Source: JAKZVK01 sp965248255 (GTDB lineage: Bacteria; Acidobacteriota; Terriglobia; Bryobacterales; UBA6623). Taken from it: a DNA stretch of 64,000 nucleotides. The DNA lies in the NCBI GenBank assembly GCA_965248255.1, contig CBDFIW010000003.1, positions 2,294,001 to 2,358,000 on the forward strand. Reading direction: 5' to 3'. Made by a program: the position numbers and the translations under genes. The number at the start of each line of letters is the position of its first letter. Within the stretch, counting starts at the first letter, position 1. Positions 1 to 7,774 of this stretch are shown one piece after another. The notes under the pieces were generated by a model. The model did no database searches, was not told where the DNA came from, and saw only the letters and a program-made list of their open reading frames with translations.

Positions 1-144
1 ATTCTTGGTTCTCCTTCTGCTCATATTTGTAACCATCTCAGACTGCAAATCCTCAACTTCTCACTGGTTCACTTTTGGGGTCTTGGGTCATTCGAAAACT
101 CGACAGGCGCCCCCTAGCAGCACGAAAGGCAGAAGCTAGCTAAG
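1..144. other. Non-coding left edge
   Basis: No convincing gene was seen here. The stretch lies downstream of the interrupted amidase-like pseudogene, which reads leftward, and is less GC-rich than the core genes further right. It may hold the remains of another mobile element, but nothing specific supports that. Confidence 0.3.
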
Positions 145-410
145 CTAAGCCGCAATGCGGTAGTAAGTGCCTTCTATGAACTCGCCCGAAGACAGCTCAG
201 GGCCCAGCCATGCTACGCAGCGATGCTCCGTGTGTCCAAATAGGGGTGCCGAGCGTCCGTTATTGGCAACTCGACCGTTGAGCAAGAAAGCATGATACGG
301 TCACAGCCAGTTCCTGAGCACGCCGTAATCGCCCTGTTTCGTCAAGTCGTCGAAGTGGACCCGAGAGACGTTTGTGTAATTGACCCTCATACGCTCGAAT
401 GCCTCCACTA

Positions 411-1504
411 TTGACTCCCGCATAATATAGAGTCAGTCAAAACAAAGAGAAGACTGTTTCCAGAAGGCCGTGATCAAACGCGGTTTGCGGTACATGCGGC
501 GGAGTGCCTTGCGGGCCCGCTCGTTCAGCTCGCCGTAGTCTTTCGGACAGACGTTCGGCAACTCGTGCTGCTTCCAGTAAGCCCAGATGTATTCCACCGG
601 ATTCAACTCCGGCGCATAGGGTGGCAAGTACTCGGTTGCGATGTGGCCTTCGGAGAGTTCGATGAACTCTTGCACCAGGCGGCTACGGTGCGCCGGCAGC
701 CGATCCCAGACGATCAGCAGCGGGCGATCGATATGACGTGCCAACGCCTTGAGAAAGTCGGTCACTTGCTCTTTGCCGATCGCACCGGGATAGAGCCGGA
801 AGTAGAAGTTACGCAGCGTCAGCCCCGCCGAGACGGAAAGCTTCTCCCAGTTGAAGTTAAACTGCAGCACCGGTGTTTGGCCACGTGGCGCCCAGGTGCG
901 GCAGCGATGCGGCTTCTGACTCAATCCGCTTTCGTCGATGAAGACGAGCGTACGGCCTTCGTTTTGGGCTTTTTTTTAATGCGCTTCCAGGTCTTGCGCT
1001 TCCAGGTGCGGATCCGCTCTTCGTTGCGCTCGCGCGCCTTTCCGGCCGGGCGTTGCGGGCTCCAGTCGAGCGCTCGCAGGATCTTCCAGGCGTGGCCTGC
1101 GTGGTATGCGACCCCGAACTCGTCTCCGGTCAGCCGAGCCACCCGCGGACAGCTCCACAGGGGCGTTGGGAAGCCGTGGGCTTCCGGGCCTTCCAGCAGC
1201 AGCGACGTCAGGCGTTCGCGTTGTGCGGCATCGAGGAGCGGCTTGCGTCCGGCGCGCCCGGCCTGGCGGAGTCCGGCCGCACCCTGCTCGCGGTATTGCC
1301 GCCGCCACTCACTGACGGTTTGGCGAGCGACGTTCAGCCGTCTCGCCGTCTCGGACTGATTGTGGCCTTGGTGGAGCAGCCGCATCGCTTCGAAACGGCG
1401 CTTCTCCAGCGCCTTGAAATCCCGCTTCACACCTTTGGGGTTGCCCATACATATATAGATGCTCCACACTGTCAAAAAGTGTCATAATAATTTGCGGGAT
1501 TCAA
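411..1504 (-). mobile_element. IS630-family insertion sequence, copy 1
   Basis: The element is about 1094 bp. Its terminal inverted repeats read TTGACTCCCGCA on the left and TTGAATCCCGCA on the right (reverse complement), flanked by TA at 409-410 and 1505-1506, as expected for IS630/Tc1-like elements that duplicate TA. It encodes a transposase in two overlapping frames. A second copy with the same orientation lies at 2398-3490. The two differ by a few substitutions and one base in a T-run. It interrupts the amidase-like pseudogene. Confidence 0.9.
433..1448 (-). CDS. IS630-family transposase (two frames joined by frameshifting), copy 1
   Basis: The first frame starts at ATG 1448 (MGNPKGVKRDFKALEKRR) and carries an N-terminal helix-turn-helix (SETARRLNVARQTVSEW); it ends at 921. 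The second frame carries the DDE nuclease: TLVFIDESGLSQKP with the first aspartate, LLIVWDRLPAHRS with the second, and LPPYAPELNPVEYIW with the glutamate. It ends at 433. The frames meet at a run of eight A on the coding strand (970-977). A -1 shift there, or adding one A by slippage, gives a product of about 338 residues. Two-frame transposases with A-run shifts are known in IS630 and IS5 relatives. No other defect was seen, so it may be active. Confidence 0.85.
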
Positions 1505-1927
1505 TAAGTACTTTACGGCGTCGTTCAGGGCTGCCGGACAGTTGTTGGGAGTGGTTGGGGCCTTAATCCGGATTCCCCCTGCAGCGAGGCAGTGACACAT
1601 GAAATGGGCACAATCCGGATCACACTCTTTTCCGCAGGAATTGCCTTTTCCGTCTTCGCAATACTGTCTTGCATTTCCAAAGGCAGCAGTCGGATCGTAA
1701 ACAACCTTGTCACCCCTAGCATCGGCCTCAACCACTACGGGAGATAGATCCTCGATCACACTATCCAGATACCACCGATCCTCGCGTTTCACACGCTCCG
1801 GGAATGAGGCTCATCGAGTCGCCGCAGATCCGCTCGTTTTGTCTTGCGACTTTACCTCCTATGCTGCACTCAGTGCGACGGCAATAACCCCCGCGCTTCT
1901 AGAGAGGACAGTACGCCGATCAATCAT

Positions 1928-2039
1928 CGTGCCTCGGTGGATCTTGTCGCTTGTGGTGTTGCCCATAGGAATAGTCGATTGCACAATACCATAACGCCGC
2001 AAGGACGCCCCGCGCCGGTGTTGGTTTGAACCCTGCGCC
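1928..2039. other. Spacer between the two interrupted genes
   Basis: The unknown interrupted gene ends at 2040 and the amidase-like one begins at 1927, both leftward, so they were probably once co-transcribed. The frame of the amidase-like gene remains open upstream to 2086, but the ATG at 1927 directly precedes the signal-like peptide and is the better start. No regulatory site is evident. Confidence 0.3.
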
Positions 2040-2397
2040 CTACCGAGGGTCCATGAGGGCATGGGCCCCGTCAAAGTTGACCACAACAGCAGGATTAGAC
2101 AACTCGATTACTCCTGACGTTGTTTGTCCTAGCCAATTTCCAGCTATACCTTGTAAGTTGACTTTGATCTTCGGGGAGGTTCCGTCCGGACTCCAGTCCG
2201 AGGGCCAAAACGGGAACTCGATCGTATGCGTAGGAATATTGTACTGCCCCTCGGGCTTCGTTACAAGAGTCCAGCCACTCACTGTCCGGGTTTTGTCCCT
2301 TGGCAGCACCCAACTCCACTGGAATACTGCCTGATCTTCTTTGCTTGTCGCTTGAATGGCAAACGGAAAGATCATAGTCGTTCGCTGTGCCCACCTA

Positions 2398-3490
2398 TTG
2401 ACTTCCGCATAATATAGAGTCAGTCAAAACAAAGAGAAGACTGTTTCCAGAAGGCCGTGATCAAACGCGGTTTGCGGTACATGCGGCGGAGTGCCTTGCG
2501 GGCCCGCTCGTTCAGCTCGCCGTAGTCTTTCGGACAGACGTTCGGCAACTCGTGCTGCTTCCAGTAAGCCCAGATGTATTCCACCGGATTCAACTCCGGC
2601 GCATAGGGTGGCAAGTACTCGGTTGCGATGTGGCCTTCGGAGAGTTCGATGAACTCTTGCACCAGGCGGCTACGGTGCGCCGGCAGCCGATCCCAGACGA
2701 TCAGCAGCGGGCGATCGATATGACGTACCAACGCCTTGAGAAAGTCGGTCACTTGCTCTTTGCCGATCGCACCGGGATAGAGCCGGAAGTAGAAGTTACG
2801 CAGCGTCAGCCCCGCCGAGACGGAAAGCTTCTCCCAGTTGAAGTTAAACTGCAGCACCGGTGTTTGGCCACGTGGCGCCCAGGTGCGGCAGCGATGCGGC
2901 TTCTGACTCAATCCGCTTTCGTCGATGAAGACGAGCGTACGGCCTTCGTTTTGGGCTTTTTTTAATGCGCTTCCAGGTCTTGCGCTTCCAGGTGCGGATC
3001 CGCTCTTCGTTGCGCTCGCGCGCCTTTCCGGCCGGGCGTTGCGGGCTCCAGTCGAGCGCTCGCAGGATCTTCCAGGCGTGGCCTGCGTGGTATGCGACCC
3101 CGAACTCGTCTCCGATCAGCCGAGCCACCCGCGGACAGCTCCACAGGGGCGTTGGGAAGCCGTGGGCTTCCGGGCCTTCCAGCAGCAGCGACGTCAGGCG
3201 TTCGCGTTGTGCGGCATCGAGGAGCGGCTTGCGTCCGGCGCGCCCGGCCTGGCGGAGTCCGGCCGCACCCTGCTCGCGGTATTGCCGCCGCCACTCACTG
3301 ACGGTTTGGCGAGCGACGTTCAGCCGTCTCGCCGTCTCGGACTGATTGTGGCCTTGGTGGAGCAGCCGCATCGCTTCGAAACGGCGCTTCTCCAGCGCCT
3401 TGAAATCCCGCTTCACACCTTTGGGGTTGCCCATACATATATAGATGCTCCACACTATCAAAAAGTGTCATAATAATTTGCGGGATTCAA
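2398..3490 (-). mobile_element. IS630-family insertion sequence, copy 2
   Basis: This is a 1093-bp near-duplicate of the copy at 411-1504, in the same orientation. It is flanked by TA at 2396-2397 and 3491-3492 and has matching terminal repeats (TTGACTTCCGCA on the left). It differs by isolated substitutions and has one base fewer in the T-run at the frameshift site. It interrupts the unknown gene at 2040-4035. The two copies bracket about 0.9 kb of host DNA. Confidence 0.9.
2420..3434 (-). CDS. IS630-family transposase, copy 2, with a shorter A-run
   Basis: The layout matches copy 1: the first frame starts at ATG 3434 with the helix-turn-helix, and the second frame carrying the DDE residues ends at 2420. 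The coding-strand A-run is seven long here (2957-2963) instead of eight. The first frame therefore enters the third reading frame and ends at 2844 with an unrelated tail. Reaching the catalytic frame needs a +1 shift, or loss of one A, rather than the -1 shift of copy 1. Protein changes relative to copy 1 include A-to-V before RHIDRP and T-to-I in RLTGDEF. It may be impaired or rely on transcript slippage. Confidence 0.75.
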
Positions 3491-4035
3491 TAGCGGGGTG
3501 GAAGATGAAGTTCGCACCTGTGTCCGTGATTTTATCTGTTACAGGAAATTTGTAGCCAGCGTAAGGTTCCTGATAATCTACGGTTACCACCATTTGCGCG
3601 GACGTCGGTCGATCCGGGTAAGGATATTGGATCACGCAGTCCTTCGCGCCACCGTCGCTTTTAAGTTCTTCGAATTTGCACGCTCTTGGACCTTCAGTTT
3701 TTGTTGTGTAGGTCGCGGCCACTAAGAACCTGGAGACCCATGAGTTTTGGCTGATCGCGATTTGATATGGCAGCTTGATGTCATCCTGTTCTAGATAAGC
3801 ATGAGCAGCATAGTCTCCTTCGGCAAGTTGCTGATCGAAGTTGAACGACACCTGGTACAACTGTGACTCGACCGCCGCGAAGGAGAGCTTCTGGTTAAAC
3901 GTGGCGGTGTCGGAAATCTTGACATCCTTCATGGCGTAAGAAACGCCTCCGAAGAAACCACCTGGCTTTGAGGCTTGTACGGGTCTGGGGTCGGGCTTAA
4001 TCCACTTACCGACCTCAAGTTTAACGAAGGTCGCA

Positions 4036-5047
4036 ACAGAATCGCCACCATCAGATAGACGATCACGGCGGCCCAGATCTGCGTCTTCACCGCGTTGGCC
4101 GATGTACCGTAGAACTTCTTGATGCGGAGGTGTTGTTTGATCCATTTGAAGAATAATTCCACGTCCCAGCGGCGCTTGTAAGGCTGCGCGATCGTGAGCG
4201 CAGGCAACAGGAAATTGTTCGTCAGGAAACGCAGGCGAAGGTCCTGCGGCTCATCCCAATAGCGGATCAGCCGAGCGGGGGCGGGATAGTCGCGGGCCGA
4301 ATCCTGGCCGGTGAGTACGATCGTCTGATCCGAGCGCAGGCCCGTCGTTTTGTCCACGCGATGGGAGTAGCGGCGGCGGTACTGCATGTTGGTTCGAGCC
4401 CGTACTACGAAGAAAGTGGCAGCCAGCGTGAACCGGTAGAGGCGGGCAAAATGAATGTAACCGCGGTCCATGACATAGCAGGCCCCCGGCTCCAGCACGA
4501 GATCATCCAACACGCTGACATCGCTGACGTGCGCCGACGTAACGCGAATAAAGCTGGGAATACTGCCGCGCAGATCCAACAGGGTATGGACCTTCACGGC
4601 TGCTTTCGTGCGTTGGAAGGGAGCCCACGGGAACAACGACAAGCACAGATCGATGGTGGTGGAGTCCAGGGCGTAGGCTGTCTGCTCCAATTCCAGCCCC
4701 AGATTTTCGTGGGAGTAGAGTTGCCGGGCTTGGCGGATGAGGATCTGCGCGACATCGGCGTAGATGCGCCAGTCGCGTTTCAAGTTGGCGTTTGCCAGCG
4801 TGTTGCGGGAGATGTTGCCGCGAAAGCCCATATGGTAGAGCCGTGGCTGTACGGCGCGGAGACAAACTTCGATATCGCGCAGACTCTCCCGCGAGGTGAG
4901 TTGGGCGAAAGCGAGACACAGGAACTGGTCGAGACAAGAAAAGCGCTGGACCTTGTGATTTCCCCGGTAGCGCTCGACGCACCGGCGGAACTCAACCAAG
5001 GGGAACAAATCCATCAGCTGCGAGAAAACGGTCCGTCCGACATGCAT
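4036..5047 (-). pseudogene. IS4-family transposase, C-terminal end lost
   Basis: Read leftward from ATG 5047, this has an N-terminal domain typical of IS4-type elements (SQLMDLFPLVEFRRCV) and a full catalytic set: D128 in YALDSTTIDL, D194 in VMDRGYIHF, and the Y290-x2-R-x3-E297-x6-K304 signature in YKRRWDVELFFKWIK. After YLMVAIL (about residue 340) the family-like sequence stops. The frame runs on to 3929 through a tail that lies out of frame over the neighbouring unknown gene. The expected C-terminal residues and one IS end are therefore missing, and the junction lies near 4030-4040. I could not find convincing terminal inverted repeats. The catalytic core is intact, but the element is probably immobile. 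Confidence 0.75.
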
Positions 5048-5183
5048 GACCCAGCATCGTACAGGCAGGCAGGCCTCAGATGGCGTTCAAATCGATTTGC
5101 CTTGAAACCAACCCTATCACGCTGTGAAATCGTGACTTACGGAGTTTCTACGAATCGACGTTGGGACAGTAGTGGGACGGAGC
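5048..5183. other. Upstream flank of the IS4 fragment and 5' exon of the group II intron
   Basis: This short non-coding stretch separates the IS4-type transposase start from the first base of the group II intron. It presumably contains the remaining end of the IS4-type element and the intron's 5' exon (ending GGGACGGAGC). Exon-binding pairings were not resolved. Confidence 0.4.
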
Positions 5184-7082
5184 GTGCGCCGGGATAAACC
5201 GGCGGGAAGGAGCGGATGCAAGAGCCGTACAGGAAAGGAGTAGCGAACCATCCTGACCCCGAGTCATGCGTCGGCGGCCGCGGGCGAAGCGTTGACAGGG
5301 GTACGGGCGGGCTGGGTATTGAGCCGTGAAAGGACTCGTCTCGGGCGCCGACGCCATGCTCTGATGCGGAAGGCCACACCGACGCAGACGCCATCGCGAG
5401 TCTGTGCCGGGCCCGGCGCGGTCGGTAGACCCCACGCACGTCCGGAACCTTTCCGCACGAGAACCGGGAGACCTCGTTCGGCGTCTGTCGCGAAAGCGGC
5501 AGACCGGTGGGAGAAGGCTTTGGCCGCACGGCCCACGCGCACGCCGGCGAGGAATCGGACAACGGGGTAGTACCAATGAAGCAACCGAACAACGATGAGC
5601 AACCATCCGCGGAGGCTGTGGAGGGAAGCACGTTGGCCGAGGAGAACACGGCACAGTCGGACGCGGGCCGGACACCGAGCCGGGAAACCGCGTCCCACCG
5701 ACTGCGTCGTGTGCGTCAAGCAGCAAAGGAAGCAGGAACCCAACAGTTCACAGCTTTGCTCCATCACTTGACTGTCGACCTGCTGCGGGCGAGCTATTAC
5801 GCACTAAAGCGAACAGCTGTACCCGGAATAGACGGCGTCAAGTGGGAAGAGTATGAAACCGGGTTAGAAGATCGGCTCGCCGATCTGCATGGCCGGATGC
5901 ACCGCGGCGCGTATCGCGCGCAGCCGTCGAGAAGAGTTTACATCCCGAAAACCGACGGGCGGCAACGTCCGTTGGGGGTTGCCGCTTTAGAGGACAAGAT
6001 TGTCCAACAAGCGGTGGTCACGATTCTCAATCAAATCTATGAAGAGGACTTTCGGAGCTTTTCGTATGGTTTCCGGCCGGGGCGACAGGCGCACCACGCG
6101 CTGGACTCGCTTACGGTTGGGTTGATGCGGAAGAAGGTGAACTGGGTGCTCGACGCCGACATTCGTGGATTCTTCGATCACATCGACCATGAATGGCTGG
6201 TGAAGTTTCTCGAGCATCGTATGGGAGACCGCCGTGTCCTTCGGCTGATTCAAAAGTGGCTGAAGGCCGGAGTATCCGAGCAAGGGCAGTGGTCGGAGAC
6301 GAAGGTGGGCACTCCGCAGGGGGCGGTGATTTCGCCGCTCCTGGCGAATATCTATCTTCACTATGTGTTCGATCTGTGGGTGGAAGCCTGGCGGAGAAAG
6401 TGCGCCAAGGGCGACGTAATCGTCGTTCGTTACGCGGATGATTTCGTGCTGGGTTTCGAGCGACGAGCCGAGGCGGAGCAGTTCCTCGAAGCGTTACGGG
6501 AACGATTGGCGAAGTTCGGTTTGGAGCTGCATCCGGAGAAGACGCGACTCATTGAGTTCGGGCGTTTTGCTCGATCGAACCGGCGAGAGCGTGGGGAGGG
6601 GAAGCCGGAGACTTTTGACTTCTTGGGGTTCACGCACATTTGCGGGAAGCACCCGAGGACGGGCTATTTCGTGGTGCGCCGCAAGACGGTAGGCAAACGA
6701 CTGGCCAAGAAGCTGCGGGAAGTGAAGCAGCAACTGCGTCAACGTCGTCACGCGCCGGTTGCGGAGACCGGGGAATGGCTGCGAAAGGTCGTCCAAGGCT
6801 ACTTCAACTACCATGCGATTCCGGGGAATCGGCGAAGTCTGTGCACGTTTCGCAGCGCAGTGGCGTGGTATTGGCGGCGGGCGCTTGCTCGACGCAGCCA
6901 AGTCGCGAAGATGCAATGGCGACGCATGCGGCGTCTGATCCGGGTGTATATCCCCACCGCCCGCACCCTGCATCCTTATCCAAACGTTCGCTTTGACGCC
7001 ATGCATCCAAGGTAGGAGCCGTATGCGGTAGTCCCGCTCGTACGGATCTGTGCGGGGGGCGTCGGGTGACCGGCGTCCCTAC
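5184..7082 (+). mobile_element. Group II intron with internal reverse transcriptase
   Basis: The 5' end matches the group II consensus GUGCG (5184-5188). The RNA then shows extensive potential pairing before the reverse-transcriptase gene at 5576-7015. Immediately after its stop, GAGCCGTATGCGGTAG (7016-7031) followed by CTCGTACGGATC forms a domain V hairpin with the catalytic AGC. It is followed by a domain VI-like hairpin (GTCGGGTGACCGGC) and a 3' end in AC near 7081-7082. The ends come from consensus motifs; the exact 3' boundary could be a few bases off. The intron lies between the IS4 fragment and a decayed gene, so it probably does little harm here. Confidence 0.85.
5576..7015 (+). CDS. 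Group II intron reverse transcriptase/maturase
   Basis: The protein is 479 residues from ATG 5576 (MKQPNNDEQPSAEAVEG); an earlier in-frame ATG at 5507 would add a basic stretch of structured intron RNA and is less likely. Fingers/palm blocks are visible: GIDGVKWEEYE, YIPKTDGRQRPLGV, YGFRPGRQAHHAL, LDADIRGFFDHI, the polymerase site RYADDFVLGF, and TFDFLGFTHICG. A maturase (X) domain follows (LRKVVQGYFNYHAIPGN). It stops soon afterward, with no HNH endonuclease domain, so mobility would use an endonuclease-independent route. It splices and reverse-transcribes its host intron. Confidence 0.93.
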   Translation: MKQPNNDEQPSAEAVEGSTLAEENTAQSDAGRTPSRETASHRLRRVRQAAKEAGTQQFTALLHHLTVDLLRASYYALKRTAVPGIDGVKWEEYETGLEDRLADLHGRMHRGAYRAQPSRRVYIPKTDGRQRPLGVAALEDKIVQQAVVTILNQIYEEDFRSFSYGFRPGRQAHHALDSLTVGLMRKKVNWVLDADIRGFFDHIDHEWLVKFLEHRMGDRRVLRLIQKWLKAGVSEQGQWSETKVGTPQGAVISPLLANIYLHYVFDLWVEAWRRKCAKGDVIVVRYADDFVLGFERRAEAEQFLEALRERLAKFGLELHPEKTRLIEFGRFARSNRRERGEGKPETFDFLGFTHICGKHPRTGYFVVRRKTVGKRLAKKLREVKQQLRQRRHAPVAETGEWLRKVVQGYFNYHAIPGNRRSLCTFRSAVAWYWRRALARRSQVAKMQWRRMRRLIRVYIPTARTLHPYPNVRFDAMHPR

Positions 7083-7534
7083 CGCGACCCGAACTCTGTC
7101 GGCCGGCACAGCCCTTGCCCGCACCAGTGGCACCCCTGGCACGCCAGCCCCACCGTTTCGCCGCAAAGCCGATCTCAGTCACAGGTTTTCAAAAAACTTT
7201 CGCCCCGCCGTTTCAATCACTTACCGCTCCCGACCACTCGATCCCCATAAACCTTGTTGTAGCCTGGAATCGGAGGGTGATGACAGAAAAGCCGCGCGCG
7301 AGACAGTGCCAAATCTTTCCACGAAGTTTCGTGAAAACGGCGGAAGCTAAGGGCGCCCTTTTCAGGTCGGGAAGGACGGGGCCTGCTGCCGCCGGAGTCG
7401 CACGGGGAAACCGATGAGCACGGAACATAAAGAATGTTTACAGCCGCCTCAAAACCCCGCCAAATCCCGCCAAATCCCGCCAACACCGGTGGGTCACCGG
7501 CGCTCGGCCCGCTCCCGTCGCGGCCGCCGCCCGC
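7083..7534. other. Non-coding spacer after the intron, with a short tandem repeat
   Basis: No gene was recognised. Near 7449-7490 the 10-base unit CAAATCCCGC is repeated twice in tandem, with degraded copies on both sides. The repeat sits near where the decayed helix-turn-helix gene downstream would be expected to begin. The first 100 bases are the intron's 3' exon. Confidence 0.4.
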
Positions 7535-7752
7535 CAATCAGGCAACGGCGAACGCTCGATCCACCGCCGGCTGCACGAGGACAACCAGTTCCAAACCAAG
7601 CTCCACCGGCTCCGCCAAGACGCCCTCGCCCAGGCGTTGTCGCGCCTCCTGGCAGGCCGCGTCCGACGCAGTGGCCGCCATGTACAAGGTGATCGACTCC
7701 GACCGTCCCCCCTTGGCGGGAGCGCCCTCGAGGCAGTACAGTCTTGACAGGC
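7535..7752 (+). pseudogene. Decayed small helix-turn-helix protein fragment
   Basis: Three frames must be joined to read a recognisable pattern. First comes GERSIHRRLHEDNQFQTKLH followed by RLRQDALAQALSRLLAGR. A shift then gives DAVAAMYKVIDSDRPPLAG, and a further shift gives GSALEAVQS and a stop. The order (ER-T/S-hHRRL, a coiled stretch, a DSDRPP segment, GAALEAV) resembles a common short DNA-binding protein family of acidobacteria and planctomycetes. This is family memory rather than a database result. Two frameshifts indicate decay. Confidence 0.45.
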
Positions 7753-7761
7753 AGCCAAAAA

Positions 7762-7767
7762 GGAGGC
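7762..7767 (+). promoter_or_regulatory. Strong ribosome binding site for the SelA-like gene
   Basis: AGGAGG precedes ATG 7775 by about seven bases and fixes the start of the exported SelA-like enzyme. Confidence 0.6.
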
Positions 7768-7774
7768 TGCTGCT

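Larger units (their letters stand above)
145..1927 (-). pseudogene. Amidase-like (papain-fold) secreted protein, split by IS630 and carrying three in-frame stops
   Basis: Read leftward from ATG at 1927, this begins with a signal-like stretch (MIDRRTVLSRSAGVIAVALS). It continues in one unbroken frame through a TAG (1859-1861) and a TGA (1811-1813) into a cysteine motif, PDCAHFMCHCLAAGG, which resembles putative amidase (Amidase_6/NlpC-like) proteins. The frame is cut at KYL by the IS630 copy at 411-1504. Joining across the IS with a single TA restores the frame (VEAFERMRVNYTNVSR), then passes a third stop (TGA, 301-303) into YHAFLLNG, a plausible catalytic-histidine segment, and ends at TAG 145-147. 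There are no frameshifts, only nonsense substitutions, so this is decayed or read through. The family assignment rests on the Cys/His pattern only. Confidence 0.7.
2040..4035 (-). pseudogene. Unknown gene, 5'-truncated and split by IS630 copy 2
   Basis: The interpretable part runs leftward from about 4035. It starts near VKLEVGKWIKPDPRPV, continues through SYAMKDVKISDTATFNQ and TDTGANFIFHPA, and is cut by the IS630 copy at 2398-3490. Removing that IS with one TA restores HPARWAQRTTMIFPF, and the frame then runs to TAG at 2040. About 290 residues can be read. I do not recognise the family. It is rich in beta-prone, Tyr/Phe/Asp-containing segments, as in extracellular proteins, but the N-terminus, and hence any signal peptide, is missing. 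Its 5' end was replaced by the C-terminal end of an IS4-type transposase gene. Codon use is less GC-biased than in the core genes. Confidence 0.6.

Noticed and set aside
565..1487. Long plus-strand frames over the first IS630 copy
   Set aside because: They lie antisense to the transposase, are Arg/Pro-rich, have no domain, and recur identically over the second copy as expected for shadows.
2095..2394. Alternative minus-strand frame of 99 residues next to the second IS630 copy
   Set aside because: It does not continue across the IS, whereas the other frame does so exactly when the IS and one TA are removed.
7449..7490. Tandem 10-base repeats as a CRISPR array
   Set aside because: The units abut without spacers and there are no cas genes in the window.
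7414..7692. Plus-strand frame of 92 residues before the SelA-like gene
   Set aside because: It is a Pro/Arg-rich frame across the decayed helix-turn-helix fragment, and the recognisable family residues lie in other frames.
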